A stretch of DNA of 64,000 nt from UBA1479 sp963976055 (GTDB lineage: Bacteria; Pseudomonadota; Alphaproteobacteria; Rhodospirillales; Casp-alpha2), in NCBI GenBank assembly GCA_963976055.1, contig CAXBJB010000004.1, positions 318,217 to 382,216 of the forward strand. The letters are read 5' to 3'. This document shows, piece by piece, positions 25,407 to 35,434 of this stretch. Numbering within the stretch: position 1 is the first letter of the stretch; each line of letters opens with the position of its first letter. The notes below the pieces were generated by a model. That model saw only the letters and a list, made by a program, of their open reading frames with translations, was not told the origin of the DNA and searched no databases. A program made the position numbers and the translations under genes.

Positions 25407-27059
25407 GTGAACGTCAGTAACAGCATTCACCCAGAGCAGGTCAACCAATCCGGCATCCTGTTCACCATCGACCGCGACGGACGGTTCTTGATGACCGATG
25501 CGATGCTGGAACAGCTGCCTTTCGCCGGCGTTTCGGGCAACCAGTTGATGCGTCTCCACGACCTGCTTGGCATGGAGGCGGGGCCGATCGTCGCGTCCCT
25601 GCTTCGGGATACCCTGACTGGCAGTGAAGAGGGCGTGACGCGCCGCATCGTCATGCGCGACCGCGAAGGCCGATTGTTGAACATTGGGCTGTGCTGCATG
25701 ACGGGGATCGCCCCGGGCCGGATGGTCTGCACCCTGGATGAATGCCAGTTTCCGGGCGCGGCGCCCGTGAATGTCTCGCGGCCGGCGCCGGCCGTCGACG
25801 GTCTGCCGTCGCGGGCGGACGCCTTCCGGCGGGCCGCCGGTCTGGTCGATGATGGCGCGGCCATCGGCGATGGTTTCGTGATCATGCTTGTCGGCTTGAA
25901 CAAGCCCCGCAATGTCGAGGGGCCGGTGGCCGGGCACATATGGTCGCGCCTAACGGCAAAGGCGGCCAAGCGTCTCCAGGCGGTGGTCGGCCCGCGCGGC
26001 CTTGTCGCCCGCTATTCGGAAAACGCCTTCGTCGTGATCAATGCCCAAAGCATCGGTCCGGTGTTTCCCGACATGACCGTCGGCGCCATCGTCAGCAGCT
26101 TTGACCATCCCTTCGAGATGGACGGCATGGACTTCTACGTCGGTGTCAACGTGGGCACCGCCGACGTCGGCACCGGGCCGGTCAACATCGGGCATTGTTT
26201 TCGATGTGCCGAACTGGCCTTGGATGACGCCCGCAGGTCGGGCGTCCCCGCGCGCGAATGCACGGTTCAGATGGTCGAAGCGGCCAACGCCAAGCTGCGA
26301 TTGGAACGTGACCTTCGCGATGCCTTTGAATACGAGGGATTCAGGCTCGACCTTCAACCCAAGGTCGACATGGCCGACGGGCAGTGTCGCGGGTTTGAGG
26401 CGCTGATCCGTTGGCACCATCCGGAACGCGGGCTGGTTCCGCCGGCACAATTCATTCCCATGGCCGAGGAATGCGGCCTGATCGTGCCGCTCACGGATTG
26501 GGTTTTGCACGAGGTCTGCCGGCTGCTCAGGGCGGAGCGCGACGCCGGGCGGTCGCCCCTGCCGATTTCGATCAACGTGTCCCCCAGCCAGTTGATGCAG
26601 CGGGAACTGAAGGATTTCATCAAGATCATAAACGCCTATGACATTCCGCCGTCGCTGATCGAGTTCGAATTGACGGATGCCATGTCGGTCGGCGAACTTG
26701 GCCGTGGCATCGCCATGATGTCCGGCCTGCGCGCGGCCGGCGTGAAGATTTCGGTCGGGGATTTCGGCACCGGATACGCGTCCCTGTCGCGTCTGGTGCG
26801 CCTGCCGGTAAACATTCTCAAGATCGACCGATCCTTCGTTGATGAGTTGCCGTCCGACTCCGGTGCCTGCGAAATCGTCACCGCGATTGTCCGCGCCGCC
26901 AAAGCCCTTGATCTGACGGTCGTCGCCGCGGGTGTGGAGAACGATGCCCAGGCTCGCTTCCTCGTGGATCTCGGGGTGACGACGGTGCAAGGATTCCTGT
27001 TCAGCCGTCCGCTGCCGCCGGAGAAGGCCTTCCGGCTTGCCGAGGCGCGCGTCGGATGA
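25407..27059 (+). CDS. EAL-domain protein with degenerate catalytic residues
   Basis: 550 residues, GTG start with AGAGGAA upstream. The N-terminus (about 10-110) looks like a PAS domain. Residues about 125-290 correspond to a GGDEF position but no GGDEF motif is seen (SENAFVVINAQS there). Residues about 310-545 are an EAL domain. Glu331 (EAL), the Asn of SINVSPSQL, Lys in ILKIDRSF and the Gln in VQGFLFSRP are kept. However, the metal-binding first Asp of DDFGTG is Gly451 and the Glu of AEGVE is Ala508. Cyclic-di-GMP hydrolysis is therefore unlikely; a binding or signalling role is more probable. It sits between a receiver-domain pair and the giant kinase, all on the plus strand. Confidence 0.88.
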   Translation: MNVSNSIHPEQVNQSGILFTIDRDGRFLMTDAMLEQLPFAGVSGNQLMRLHDLLGMEAGPIVASLLRDTLTGSEEGVTRRIVMRDREGRLLNIGLCCMTGIAPGRMVCTLDECQFPGAAPVNVSRPAPAVDGLPSRADAFRRAAGLVDDGAAIGDGFVIMLVGLNKPRNVEGPVAGHIWSRLTAKAAKRLQAVVGPRGLVARYSENAFVVINAQSIGPVFPDMTVGAIVSSFDHPFEMDGMDFYVGVNVGTADVGTGPVNIGHCFRCAELALDDARRSGVPARECTVQMVEAANAKLRLERDLRDAFEYEGFRLDLQPKVDMADGQCRGFEALIRWHHPERGLVPPAQFIPMAEECGLIVPLTDWVLHEVCRLLRAERDAGRSPLPISINVSPSQLMQRELKDFIKIINAYDIPPSLIEFELTDAMSVGELGRGIAMMSGLRAAGVKISVGDFGTGYASLSRLVRLPVNILKIDRSFVDELPSDSGACEIVTAIVRAAKALDLTVVAAGVENDAQARFLVDLGVTTVQGFLFSRPLPPEKAFRLAEARVG

Positions 27060-27141
27060 AAAGATCGAAGCACGTTTATTTTCCAGGAACACGTTGGGCA
27101 GCGTGATCCGGGAATACGGGAGCCTTGCCGGGAGGGGCTGA

Positions 27142-30100
27142 ATGCCACGGTCACCATCGGACGAGTCGACGAAAACACGCCAGGCCGACGGACCCGGTGA
27201 CGACCGCACGGGCGTGGATGCGCGCGTTATCGACTTCGCCCGCGTCAGTGCCGACTGGTTTTGGGAAACGGACGCCGACGACCGCTTCACCTTTATCTCC
27301 GACCAAGTGTACGCTGCGGTCGGGCTTGATCCAAAAGCCTGTATCGGCAAGTCGCGTCAGAGTTTGCATGGAATGGTGTCCCAGGATTCGAACTGGGCGG
27401 CCTATCGCAAGATCATCGACGCCCGCGAACCCTACCGCGATTTCACCTTTATCTTGGCCGGTTCCGACGGCACGACATTCTCCATCGCTGTCAGCGGCGA
27501 ACCGGTGTTCGACAATGGCGCGTTCGTCGGCTACCGGGGGACCGGGCGCAAGGCCTCCCAAGGCGAATTCATCGAAAAGCTGATCCGCAATGTGATCGAA
27601 GCCACGTCCAGGGCCGTCGGCCATGATTTCCTGGAACAGGTTGCTCTGGCCCTGTGGCGGGAATTGGGGGTGGACAGGATTTTCATCTCCCGCCTGATCG
27701 ACAATGGTAAGACGGCGGAAAGCGCGATCGCGATCATTGACGGAAAACAGGTCGAACAAGTCAGGTATGCCATCGTCGGCGGCCCCTGTGAGACGGTCAC
27801 GCGCGCCACGTCGCTTTGCGTCTATCCACGGGGCGTCGCGGACAAATTTCCCGATGACCACTACCTGAGGGACGAGGGTATCGAAAGTTACATCGGCGTG
27901 CCGCTTTACGGTGCCGGCGGCCAATGCCTCGGCCTGATGGTGGCGATGTCCCGTCAGCCGATGGTTTTGGAAGATCTGTACAAGCTGGCTTTCGAATTCT
28001 TCGCGGGCCGCGTTGCCGCGGAGTTGGACCGTTCACTGGCCGAAGAGGAATTGCGGCGCCGGGACGTTCTGTTATCGGCGATCGTCGATCACCTTCCCCA
28101 TGGCTTGACCGTGAAGGACCCCGACGGACGCTACATGCTGATCAACAAGGAATTCACGCGCCGCTACGGGGTCGGCGGCGATGAAATCCTGGGCCGTTCC
28201 AATGAAGAGCGCTTTCCCGCTTGGAAACAGGCCTTGGCGGCGTCGCGGGTCCAGGAAAAGGCGGTCGCGGACAGCGGCAAGATCATCACCCGTGAGCAGG
28301 ACCGCCAATTTGCCGACGGGTCGCATCATCGCCTGGAGATCGTCAAGTTCCCCATTTCCGACGACGGTGGCCGGTTGATCGGGGTCGGCGCGCTCGGCGT
28401 CGATATCACCGAGCGCGACAAGTGGGAGCGGGACGCCCTGGACCGGGAACGGGTTCTGAAAGGCTATCACAAGGCGCTCGACCGCATTGTCGCCAGCGAT
28501 GCGATGGCGTCGCCCGATGCCGGGGACGCCTTTTCCCTGTTGACCCAGGTCGCGGCGGAAACCCTGGGTGTGGAGCGGGTCAGCGTGTGGCGTGCCCACC
28601 CGGATATGAGCCACATCGAATGCCTGGACCTGTACCAGGCCGCGTCGGCGGCCCATACCGGCGGGATGGTCCTTAAGCGCGATGATCTCCCCCAATATTT
28701 CAAGGCCCTGCAACAGGTCGAAGTGATCGACGCCCATGATGCCCGGTCGGACCCCCGCACGGCCGAGTTCACCGGGCAATACCTGAATGAGCATGGCATC
28801 GCCTCCATGCTCGATGCGGTGATCCATGTCGGCGACGAATTGAAGGGTGTCTTGTGCCTGGAACATGTGGGCGATCCGCGGGTATGGACGCTTGAGGAAC
28901 AATCCCTGGCGCGGTCGCTTGCCGCCCTGACGTCGCTGATCATGGCCCGCCAGGAACAGCAGGAGTCCGAACGCGCCCGACAGTCCATCGAGCAGCGGTT
29001 CAGCGGTATCGTCAACGCCCTGCCCAGTTCGCTGTCGCTCAAGGACAGGGATTATCGCTACGTGTTCGTCAACAAGGTCTATGAACAGAACTATGGGGTC
29101 CGCGCCGAGGAGGCCTATGGCAAGCGGATCGACGAACTGGGCCTGAATTCGCCCGAGATCCTGGCCGCGATCCATGCCGAGGACAGGATGGTCCTTGAAC
29201 AGGGGCGATCGTTGACCAGCGAGACGACCCGCATCGGCCGCGATGGCGTCGAACGCTCGGCGCTGGTGTCCAAGTTTCCGGTCCATGACAAGGACGGCAA
29301 CGTCGAGCTGATCGCCACGTTATGGACGGACATTTCCGAACAGAAGGCGGTGCAGAAGACCCTGGAAGACGCCCGGGCGCGGCTGCGCGCGATTACCGAC
29401 AACGTGCCCATCATGCTCTGTCTGAAGGGCTTGGACGGTTGTTTTATGGAAGGCAACGCGGGCTTTGCCCGTTGGCATGGCGTCGACGTGCGGGCGATTG
29501 CCGGTCTGCGGTCGGGCGACCTTGTGAACCCCGGCCGGGCCAAGGTCGTCGAGGCGCTGGACCAGCGGGTCATCGAAACCGGCGAGGTCGTCGTCGAGGA
29601 AACGGTTTCCGAATTGCAACGCCGGCCCGACGGCAAGCCGACGATCTTCCGCATGATCAAGTTCCCGGTCTACGATGCCGACGGAACCATCATGGCCGTC
29701 GGCACGGCGATGACGGACATCACCGAACAGAAGCTTGCCCAGCGCGCCTTGGAAGAGACCCAGGCGCGGCTCGTTGGGATTACCGACAACGTGCCGATCA
29801 TGTTGTCGCTCAAGGACAAGAACGGCGCCTATCAGCACTGCAACCTCAAGTTCGCGGAATGGCATGGGTGTGCGCCCGAACAGATCATCGGCAAGACGTC
29901 GGGGGACCTGTTGCCGCCTGAGCGCGCCGCGGCCGTCGAAAAAATCGACCAGGAGGTCATCAAGACGGGCGAAGTCCAGGTGTTCGAAACCGATACCGTA
30001 TTCGGCCACACGAAGGATGGCGCGCTGGTGACCCTGCGCCAATTCAAGTTCCCGATCCGCGACAGCGCCGGCACGATCACCGGTGTCGGTACGGCGATTC

Positions 30101-33100
30101 TCGACATCACCGACGAACGCCGGGCGGAAAAGGCGCTGCAGGCCCACCTTGAGAAGCTCGAGGACATGGTCGCCGACCGCACCGTGGAGTTGACCCAGGA
30201 GATCGCGGAGCGGCGCCGCGCCGAGGCCGAACTCCGGCGCACGGAGGCCAACCTGCGGGCGATCCTGGAAAAAAGCCCCGTCGGCGTCGCCGTCGTCGGT
30301 CGCGAGCCGCGCCGCCGCCTGTTTGTGAACCGCAGCCTGCTGGACATGTTCGGCGCGGAAACGGAAGAGCACCTGAACAGCGTGCCCATGGTCGATACCT
30401 ACGTCGACCCCGCCGACCTGGATCGCGTGGGCGGGCAGTTCGATGAGACCGGTGCCATCATGGCGGCGGAGATCAAGCGCAAGCGCCTGGATGGCAGCGA
30501 ATGGTGGGTTTTGATGGACGCCCGGTCCGTCGAGTTCGAGGGCGAGAAGGCGGCCCTTGTCTGGCACTACGACATCACGGACCGCAAGGAAGCGGCGGAG
30601 GCCCTGGAACTGGCGGTCGCGGAGCGGACCCGGGAACTGCGCGAAAGCGAAAGCTTGGTTAATTCCATTATCGAGCATCTGCCGGTCGGCATTCTGATCA
30701 AGGACGCGGACCAGCGCCTGGAGCGGGCCAATTCGACCTACGCCCGATGGTACGGGGTCAATATAGCCGAGCACATCGGGAGCACGACGATCCTGAGCGA
30801 GGATTTGCGTGTCCCCGAGGATGTCGCTGTTCGATTGTCTCAGGAACGGGACGTCCTGACGATGGGCGTAATCCGCACGCGGGAGGTCGAACGCCGCTTT
30901 GTCGACGGCCGGCTGCATACGATCAACGTTACCAAGTTCCCGATTTTCGACAGCCTGGGCAAGATCGCGCGGCTCGGGTCGGTCAGTATCGACGTGACCC
31001 AGGAGGTCGAGGCCCGGCGGGCGCTGGAGCGCCACGAGCGCGTTTTGCGCTCGCTGATCGACAACCTCCCCGTGGGCATTACCATGACCGACCGGGACGA
31101 ACGGTATGCACTCGTCAATCAGACCTTCTGCGACTGGTATGGGGTGGACCCGTCCTCCGTCATCGGCAACGATATCCTGAGCTTGGCCGTGCTCATGAAT
31201 GCGGACGGCGCCGTGGTGCGCGAGCAAGAATCGCGCGCAAGACGGACGGGTGAAACCTTGTTCCGCGAAACGGAGCGGCCGTTCGCGGACGGCGCGATCC
31301 ACAACCTGCAGATCACGAAATATCCGTTCCGCGATGAAACGGGCGCGGTGGCCGGCGTGGTTTCGGTGAGCGTCGACATGACGGCGCAGGTCGAAACCCG
31401 CTATCGGCTGGAGGAAAGCGAACGCCTGTTGCGCTATGTCGTCGACAACCTGCCGGTCGGCCTGACGGTCAAGGATACCGCCGGCCGGTATGTCCAGGTC
31501 AACAAGACGCTCGCCGAATGGCACGGCCTGACCGAGGATCGGATGCTGGGTCTGACCTTCGAGAAGGGCCTCGGCGACGTGGTAACCGACCCGGATAACG
31601 CACGGCAACAGGAACGGAAGATTGTCGACACCGGCGAGGTCTCCACCCGCGAGACCACCCGGCCGTTCATCGACGGCCGCGTTCATGACCTCCTGATCAC
31701 CAAGTATCCGGTGCCGGATGACGAAGGCAGGCCGCACCGCGTGGTTTCGGTTATCCAGGACCTGACCGACCTGCGCGACCGCGAACGCCAGTTGTCGACG
31801 CTGGTGGAGAACGTACCCGGCCTGGTGTTCCGCAGCATCCGCAGGGTCGACGGCAACATTCATGTCGAGTTCCTCAGCGAAGGGGTCGAGGAGATCGTCG
31901 GCGAGGACGCGGCAACGGTGACGACGCGCATCAATGCCGGCGATTTCTCGATGTTCCATCCGGAATCCAGGGACGAATATACGAACGAATCCATCCGCTG
32001 CTTCAGCGAGGGCCGGCCCTTCGAATTCACCTACCGCATGCTGACGAAGGACGGCGGAACATGTTGGGTGCATGAACGCAGCCGGGCGATCCAGGCGGTG
32101 GACGGCGGGTGGTTGGTCGAGGGTCTGGTCCTCGACGTGACGGAACAAAATCTTGCCGACGATGCCTTGCGCCAGAACCAGGCTTGGCTGCGGGCCTTCA
32201 CCGATAACCTGCCCATTTATTTGAATCTGAAGGATACCGAGGGCAGGTACGTGTTCGTCAACCGGCTGTTCGCCGAGATCAGAAACGATAAAAGCATCGA
32301 TTTCGTCGGCAAAACGCCGCATGAGGCGCTTCCAGACGATATGTCCGAGGATCTGCTTGAGATGGATCGGGACGTCCTGGTCACCGGAGAGGTCAAGGAC
32401 TTCGAATCCCATGCCCGCAGCGAAGAGTTGAAGGGGCGGCTGTTGCGCTTCATCAAGTTTCCGGTGCGCGACGATGAAGGTGTGGTCATCGGCATCGGCA
32501 CCGCGGCCATGGACATCACGGATAAGAAAATGGCCGAGAACGCCATCCGCGAAAGCGAGGCGAAGCTGCAGGCCATCACCCAGAACGCGCCCTTGCTGCT
32601 CAATCTCAAGGACATGGACGGGCGCTATCAGTTCGTCAACGATGTCTATGCCCAATGGGTGCGCAAACCCGTCGATGAGATCATCGGTAAAACGGTGAAT
32701 GATCTGTTCCCGGACAGGAGCACGGATATCATCCTCGAACAGGAAGCCAAGGTTCTGGCGACCGGTGAGCCCGCCGAGTTCGAGGCCACGGCGATGTCCG
32801 CTCAGGGCGATGGCGAGCGGATGATGCAGTACATCAAATTCCCCGTGCGCGACGACAAGGGCGACGTGTTCGGCGTCGGTACCGCGATCATGGACGTCAC
32901 CGACCGCAAGCGTGCCGACCTGGCTCTCAAGGAAAGTGAGGCCCGGTTCCGCGGCCTGTTCGAAAACGCGCCCGCGGGGATCACCATCAAGACGACGACC
33001 GGGCGATACCTCGCCATGAACAGGACCTTTCTGGATTGGAAGGGGTGGGATCTGGTCGATGTCGTGGGCCGCCGCTCGGCCGACTTGTTCGGCCCCGAGA

Positions 33101-34521
33101 TCGGCCGGCGCACCGACGAGGAAGACGCCAAGGTCGTCGCCGGGCGCCAGCCCTTCATGAAAGAGATCGTCATCAAGTGTGCCGACGGCCGCAATCTGAT
33201 CACGACCAACATCAAGGCTCCGATGCTGACGCCGGACGGGTTGGTCACGGGTGTGTGTTCCTTCTATGTCGACGTATCCGAGATCCGTGAGATCGAGGCG
33301 CAGTTGCAACAGGCCCAGAAGATGGAGGCCATCGGCCGTCTGGCGGGCGGCATTGCCCACGATTTCAACAACCTCCTGGGCGCCATGATGGGTTTCAACG
33401 AATTCCTGATCGAAGACCTTCCGGAAGGCACGCCGCAGCACAATTTCGCCCAGCGTGTCGCCCGCGCCGGTGACCGGGCCAAGCAACTGGTCAGCCAGAT
33501 CCTGGCGTTTTCGCGGGCATCGCATGGCGAACAGACCGTTGTCGACCTGAACGCGATCGGCGAGGAGGCGGCGACGCTGTTGTCCGGCACTCTGCCGGTA
33601 ACGACCCGCGTGGTGTTTCATCCTTCCGACGCGGAAGTCACCGCGATGACAAATGCCGGCCAGATGTCCCAGGTGTTGATGAACCTGGGCATCAACGCCA
33701 ACGACGCCTTCTCGGGCGTGGACGGCGTCATCGATATCGGCGTGGAACGCATCCCCGCCGGCTCGAAACTGTTGTCCGCTCACGAAGGCCCGGTCAAGAC
33801 CACGCCCGAGGACTTCATGGAAATCCGGGAGATGGAGGACGATGCCTGGCAGGTGGTGGCGGGGGCGATCGATGTCGGTGCCGATCATGTCATGATATAC
33901 GTGGAAGACACGGGACCGGGCATCGCGGAACCTGTTCTCCGGCGTCTTTTCGAGCCGTTCTTCACCACCAAGGAGGCAGGGAAGGGCACCGGCCTTGGCC
34001 TTCCCGTGGTGCACGGTATCGTCACTGCCCATCACGGCGCGCTACGTGTTCACACTCGCCTGGGCAAGGGTACCCGGTTCGAGGTGTTTCTGCCCTGCGT
34101 GGCACCGGGTTCGGGCCGTGCGGCGGCGGACGAAGTCACCGAAAAGGTGACGGGCCGGGGCATGATCCTGATCGTCGATGATGAAAGCGAGGTCGCGGAC
34201 ATGGTCTCGATCGGCCTGGAGCGGCTGGGCTATGAAGCCGGGGTCTGTTCCGGCGGCGGCGAGGCGATCGAGGTGTTCGGCGACACGCCCGACCTGTGGC
34301 GGGCTGTGATTTCGGACCAGATCATGCCCGACATGCGCGGGATGGAGTTGATCCGGCGGATCAAGGAAATTCGGCCCGACGTGCCCTGCATCCTGTGCAC
34401 CGGATACAGCGATACGCTGACCGAAGAAACGGCGCGGGCCGGCGGGGCGGATGCCTTCTTCCAGAAACCGGTCTCCGCCTCGCGCCTGGGGCGCGTGCTC
34501 GCCGATCTACTGGGCAATTGA
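27142..34521 (+). CDS. Giant hybrid histidine kinase with about 13 PAS and 2 GAF domains
   Basis: 2459 residues and no clear membrane segment, so probably cytosolic. By my reading the order is PAS (30-140), GAF (142-300), PAS (311-430), GAF (440-607), then PAS domains starting near 620, 747, 875, 1036, 1170, 1297, 1425, 1550, 1678, 1806 and 1933. A coiled coil lies at 993-1033. The kinase core has His2073 in GGIAHDFNN, an N box MNLGINANDA, and G boxes EDTGPGIAEP and GTGLGLPVVHG. A receiver domain fills 2340-2459, with Asp2392 as phosphoacceptor and Lys in FQKPV. GGGAGGGG precedes the ATG. Many PAS units share the core NLPVGLTVKDTAGRYVQVN, which points to internal duplication. Ligands cannot be inferred. 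Confidence 0.93.
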   Translation: MPRSPSDESTKTRQADGPGDDRTGVDARVIDFARVSADWFWETDADDRFTFISDQVYAAVGLDPKACIGKSRQSLHGMVSQDSNWAAYRKIIDAREPYRDFTFILAGSDGTTFSIAVSGEPVFDNGAFVGYRGTGRKASQGEFIEKLIRNVIEATSRAVGHDFLEQVALALWRELGVDRIFISRLIDNGKTAESAIAIIDGKQVEQVRYAIVGGPCETVTRATSLCVYPRGVADKFPDDHYLRDEGIESYIGVPLYGAGGQCLGLMVAMSRQPMVLEDLYKLAFEFFAGRVAAELDRSLAEEELRRRDVLLSAIVDHLPHGLTVKDPDGRYMLINKEFTRRYGVGGDEILGRSNEERFPAWKQALAASRVQEKAVADSGKIITREQDRQFADGSHHRLEIVKFPISDDGGRLIGVGALGVDITERDKWERDALDRERVLKGYHKALDRIVASDAMASPDAGDAFSLLTQVAAETLGVERVSVWRAHPDMSHIECLDLYQAASAAHTGGMVLKRDDLPQYFKALQQVEVIDAHDARSDPRTAEFTGQYLNEHGIASMLDAVIHVGDELKGVLCLEHVGDPRVWTLEEQSLARSLAALTSLIMARQEQQESERARQSIEQRFSGIVNALPSSLSLKDRDYRYVFVNKVYEQNYGVRAEEAYGKRIDELGLNSPEILAAIHAEDRMVLEQGRSLTSETTRIGRDGVERSALVSKFPVHDKDGNVELIATLWTDISEQKAVQKTLEDARARLRAITDNVPIMLCLKGLDGCFMEGNAGFARWHGVDVRAIAGLRSGDLVNPGRAKVVEALDQRVIETGEVVVEETVSELQRRPDGKPTIFRMIKFPVYDADGTIMAVGTAMTDITEQKLAQRALEETQARLVGITDNVPIMLSLKDKNGAYQHCNLKFAEWHGCAPEQIIGKTSGDLLPPERAAAVEKIDQEVIKTGEVQVFETDTVFGHTKDGALVTLRQFKFPIRDSAGTITGVGTAILDITDERRAEKALQAHLEKLEDMVADRTVELTQEIAERRRAEAELRRTEANLRAILEKSPVGVAVVGREPRRRLFVNRSLLDMFGAETEEHLNSVPMVDTYVDPADLDRVGGQFDETGAIMAAEIKRKRLDGSEWWVLMDARSVEFEGEKAALVWHYDITDRKEAAEALELAVAERTRELRESESLVNSIIEHLPVGILIKDADQRLERANSTYARWYGVNIAEHIGSTTILSEDLRVPEDVAVRLSQERDVLTMGVIRTREVERRFVDGRLHTINVTKFPIFDSLGKIARLGSVSIDVTQEVEARRALERHERVLRSLIDNLPVGITMTDRDERYALVNQTFCDWYGVDPSSVIGNDILSLAVLMNADGAVVREQESRARRTGETLFRETERPFADGAIHNLQITKYPFRDETGAVAGVVSVSVDMTAQVETRYRLEESERLLRYVVDNLPVGLTVKDTAGRYVQVNKTLAEWHGLTEDRMLGLTFEKGLGDVVTDPDNARQQERKIVDTGEVSTRETTRPFIDGRVHDLLITKYPVPDDEGRPHRVVSVIQDLTDLRDRERQLSTLVENVPGLVFRSIRRVDGNIHVEFLSEGVEEIVGEDAATVTTRINAGDFSMFHPESRDEYTNESIRCFSEGRPFEFTYRMLTKDGGTCWVHERSRAIQAVDGGWLVEGLVLDVTEQNLADDALRQNQAWLRAFTDNLPIYLNLKDTEGRYVFVNRLFAEIRNDKSIDFVGKTPHEALPDDMSEDLLEMDRDVLVTGEVKDFESHARSEELKGRLLRFIKFPVRDDEGVVIGIGTAAMDITDKKMAENAIRESEAKLQAITQNAPLLLNLKDMDGRYQFVNDVYAQWVRKPVDEIIGKTVNDLFPDRSTDIILEQEAKVLATGEPAEFEATAMSAQGDGERMMQYIKFPVRDDKGDVFGVGTAIMDVTDRKRADLALKESEARFRGLFENAPAGITIKTTTGRYLAMNRTFLDWKGWDLVDVVGRRSADLFGPEIGRRTDEEDAKVVAGRQPFMKEIVIKCADGRNLITTNIKAPMLTPDGLVTGVCSFYVDVSEIREIEAQLQQAQKMEAIGRLAGGIAHDFNNLLGAMMGFNEFLIEDLPEGTPQHNFAQRVARAGDRAKQLVSQILAFSRASHGEQTVVDLNAIGEEAATLLSGTLPVTTRVVFHPSDAEVTAMTNAGQMSQVLMNLGINANDAFSGVDGVIDIGVERIPAGSKLLSAHEGPVKTTPEDFMEIREMEDDAWQVVAGAIDVGADHVMIYVEDTGPGIAEPVLRRLFEPFFTTKEAGKGTGLGLPVVHGIVTAHHGALRVHTRLGKGTRFEVFLPCVAPGSGRAAADEVTEKVTGRGMILIVDDESEVADMVSIGLERLGYEAGVCSGGGEAIEVFGDTPDLWRAVISDQIMPDMRGMELIRRIKEIRPDVPCILCTGYSDTLTEETARAGGADAFFQKPVSASRLGRVLADLLGN

Positions 34522-34537
34522 GCGCCCACGGCCCGCC

Positions 34538-34573
34538 GTCTCAGCGGTTCCGTATCAAGATGACAAGTTCTAG
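34538..34573 (+). repeat. Solo inverted-repeat end of the 42.7-kb element
   Basis: TCTCAGCGGTTCCGTATCAA and the following bases to CTAG at 34570-34573 match the right end of the element at 42930-42965 in most positions (the core TTCCGTATCAAGATGA is identical). No matching left end is found within the 300 nt around it, so it is a relic. It begins 17 nt after the giant kinase stop codon. Confidence 0.7.
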
Positions 34574-34676
34574 GAAGCGGCCAAGACCAATTCCATCTTC
34601 CCTGCCCAAAGATTCGGGTGGCGCTGCGTCGCCGCCTTTCTTAATGGATGTATCGCAGTATTTCATCCATTGATCC

Positions 34677-34692
34677 CATACCTAAGTATAGG
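34677..34692 (+). promoter_or_regulatory. Signalling-island box, copy upstream of the exported sensor gene
   Basis: CATACCTAAGTATAGG, 14 of 16 bases identical to the box at 37298-37313. It lies 126 nt before the ATG of the next gene in an AT-rich stretch, consistent with a regulator site in a promoter region. The remaining 34574-34817 sequence holds no gene I can support. Confidence 0.5.
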
Positions 34693-34817
34693 AAAATAAT
34701 AATACGAAGGTCTGGGATCGGGTATACCAATTGGAGGAGATGTATTACCTTTGCGCAGTATTCTAATTGATGAATAAAAAGTATGATTTTCTAGTTCTTC
34801 AGGAGGAGAAACTAGAA

Positions 34818-35417
34818 ATGCATACATATCTTCATGTTGTGCGGGGTCTTGTTTTTGCGCTGCTTTGCGGCATCGCGACCGACGCCGCCGCCGACGAGCA
34901 GGCCGTTCCGGCCAAGCTGCTCGATCAGATTCGTTCGTGGGCGGCCTCGCCCGTGGTCCTGCTGACCCTTGAGGCCAGCAACAAGCGGCACACCGGGCTC
35001 ACGGAAGAAAGCATCCTGACGCTTGACAAGCAGTGGCGCGCCGAACGCAAGGCCGATGACCAGCCGTTGATCACCGCCGTTCTGGCCAGCCCGCTGTCAA
35101 GCTACCTGACGGCGATCCAGGCGTCGTCCCTCGGTCTCTACACGGAAATCTTCGTGATGGACAACAAGGGTCTGAACGCCGGTCAGAGCGCCATCACCAG
35201 CGACTATTGGCAGGGGGATGAAGCCAAGTTCCAGAAAACCTTTCCTATGGGCCCGGCGGCCGTCTTCATCGACAAGCCGGAGGTCAATGGCGAGACCGGG
35301 ACCGAAAACGTGCAGGTCAACATGTCCATTGCCGACGGTGCCGAAGCGGTCGGGACCGTGACTGTCGAAGTCAACCTGACCGAACTCCGGCGGCGCCAAG
35401 CCGCCGGCAAGATATAG
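34818..35417 (+). CDS. Exported single-domain sensor-like protein (PDC/Cache-like)
   Basis: 199 residues from the ATG at 34818, with AGGAGGAG 9 nt upstream; the frame stays open upstream but lacks such a site. A signal peptide (VVRGLVFALLCGIATDAAA) is followed by about 175 residues with the order of a PDC/Cache sensor: an N-terminal helix, then FVMDNKGLNAGQSA, then DYWQGDEAKFQKTF, then VQVNMSI and VGTVTVEV strands. There is no transmembrane segment after the signal and no output domain, so it is probably a soluble periplasmic ligand-binding protein. The chemoreceptor gene starts 17 nt downstream. That arrangement suggests a separate sensor feeding the chemoreceptor; this is inference. Confidence 0.72.
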   Translation: MHTYLHVVRGLVFALLCGIATDAAADEQAVPAKLLDQIRSWAASPVVLLTLEASNKRHTGLTEESILTLDKQWRAERKADDQPLITAVLASPLSSYLTAIQASSLGLYTEIFVMDNKGLNAGQSAITSDYWQGDEAKFQKTFPMGPAAVFIDKPEVNGETGTENVQVNMSIADGAEAVGTVTVEVNLTELRRRQAAGKI

Positions 35418-35434
35418 CGCTTGAGGACGGAACC

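Noticed and set aside
29320..34035. Open frame of 1571 codons on the minus strand
   Set aside because: It is the antisense of the giant PAS kinase; the repeat structure and GC-rich third positions keep the frame open. No ribosome site or known domain.
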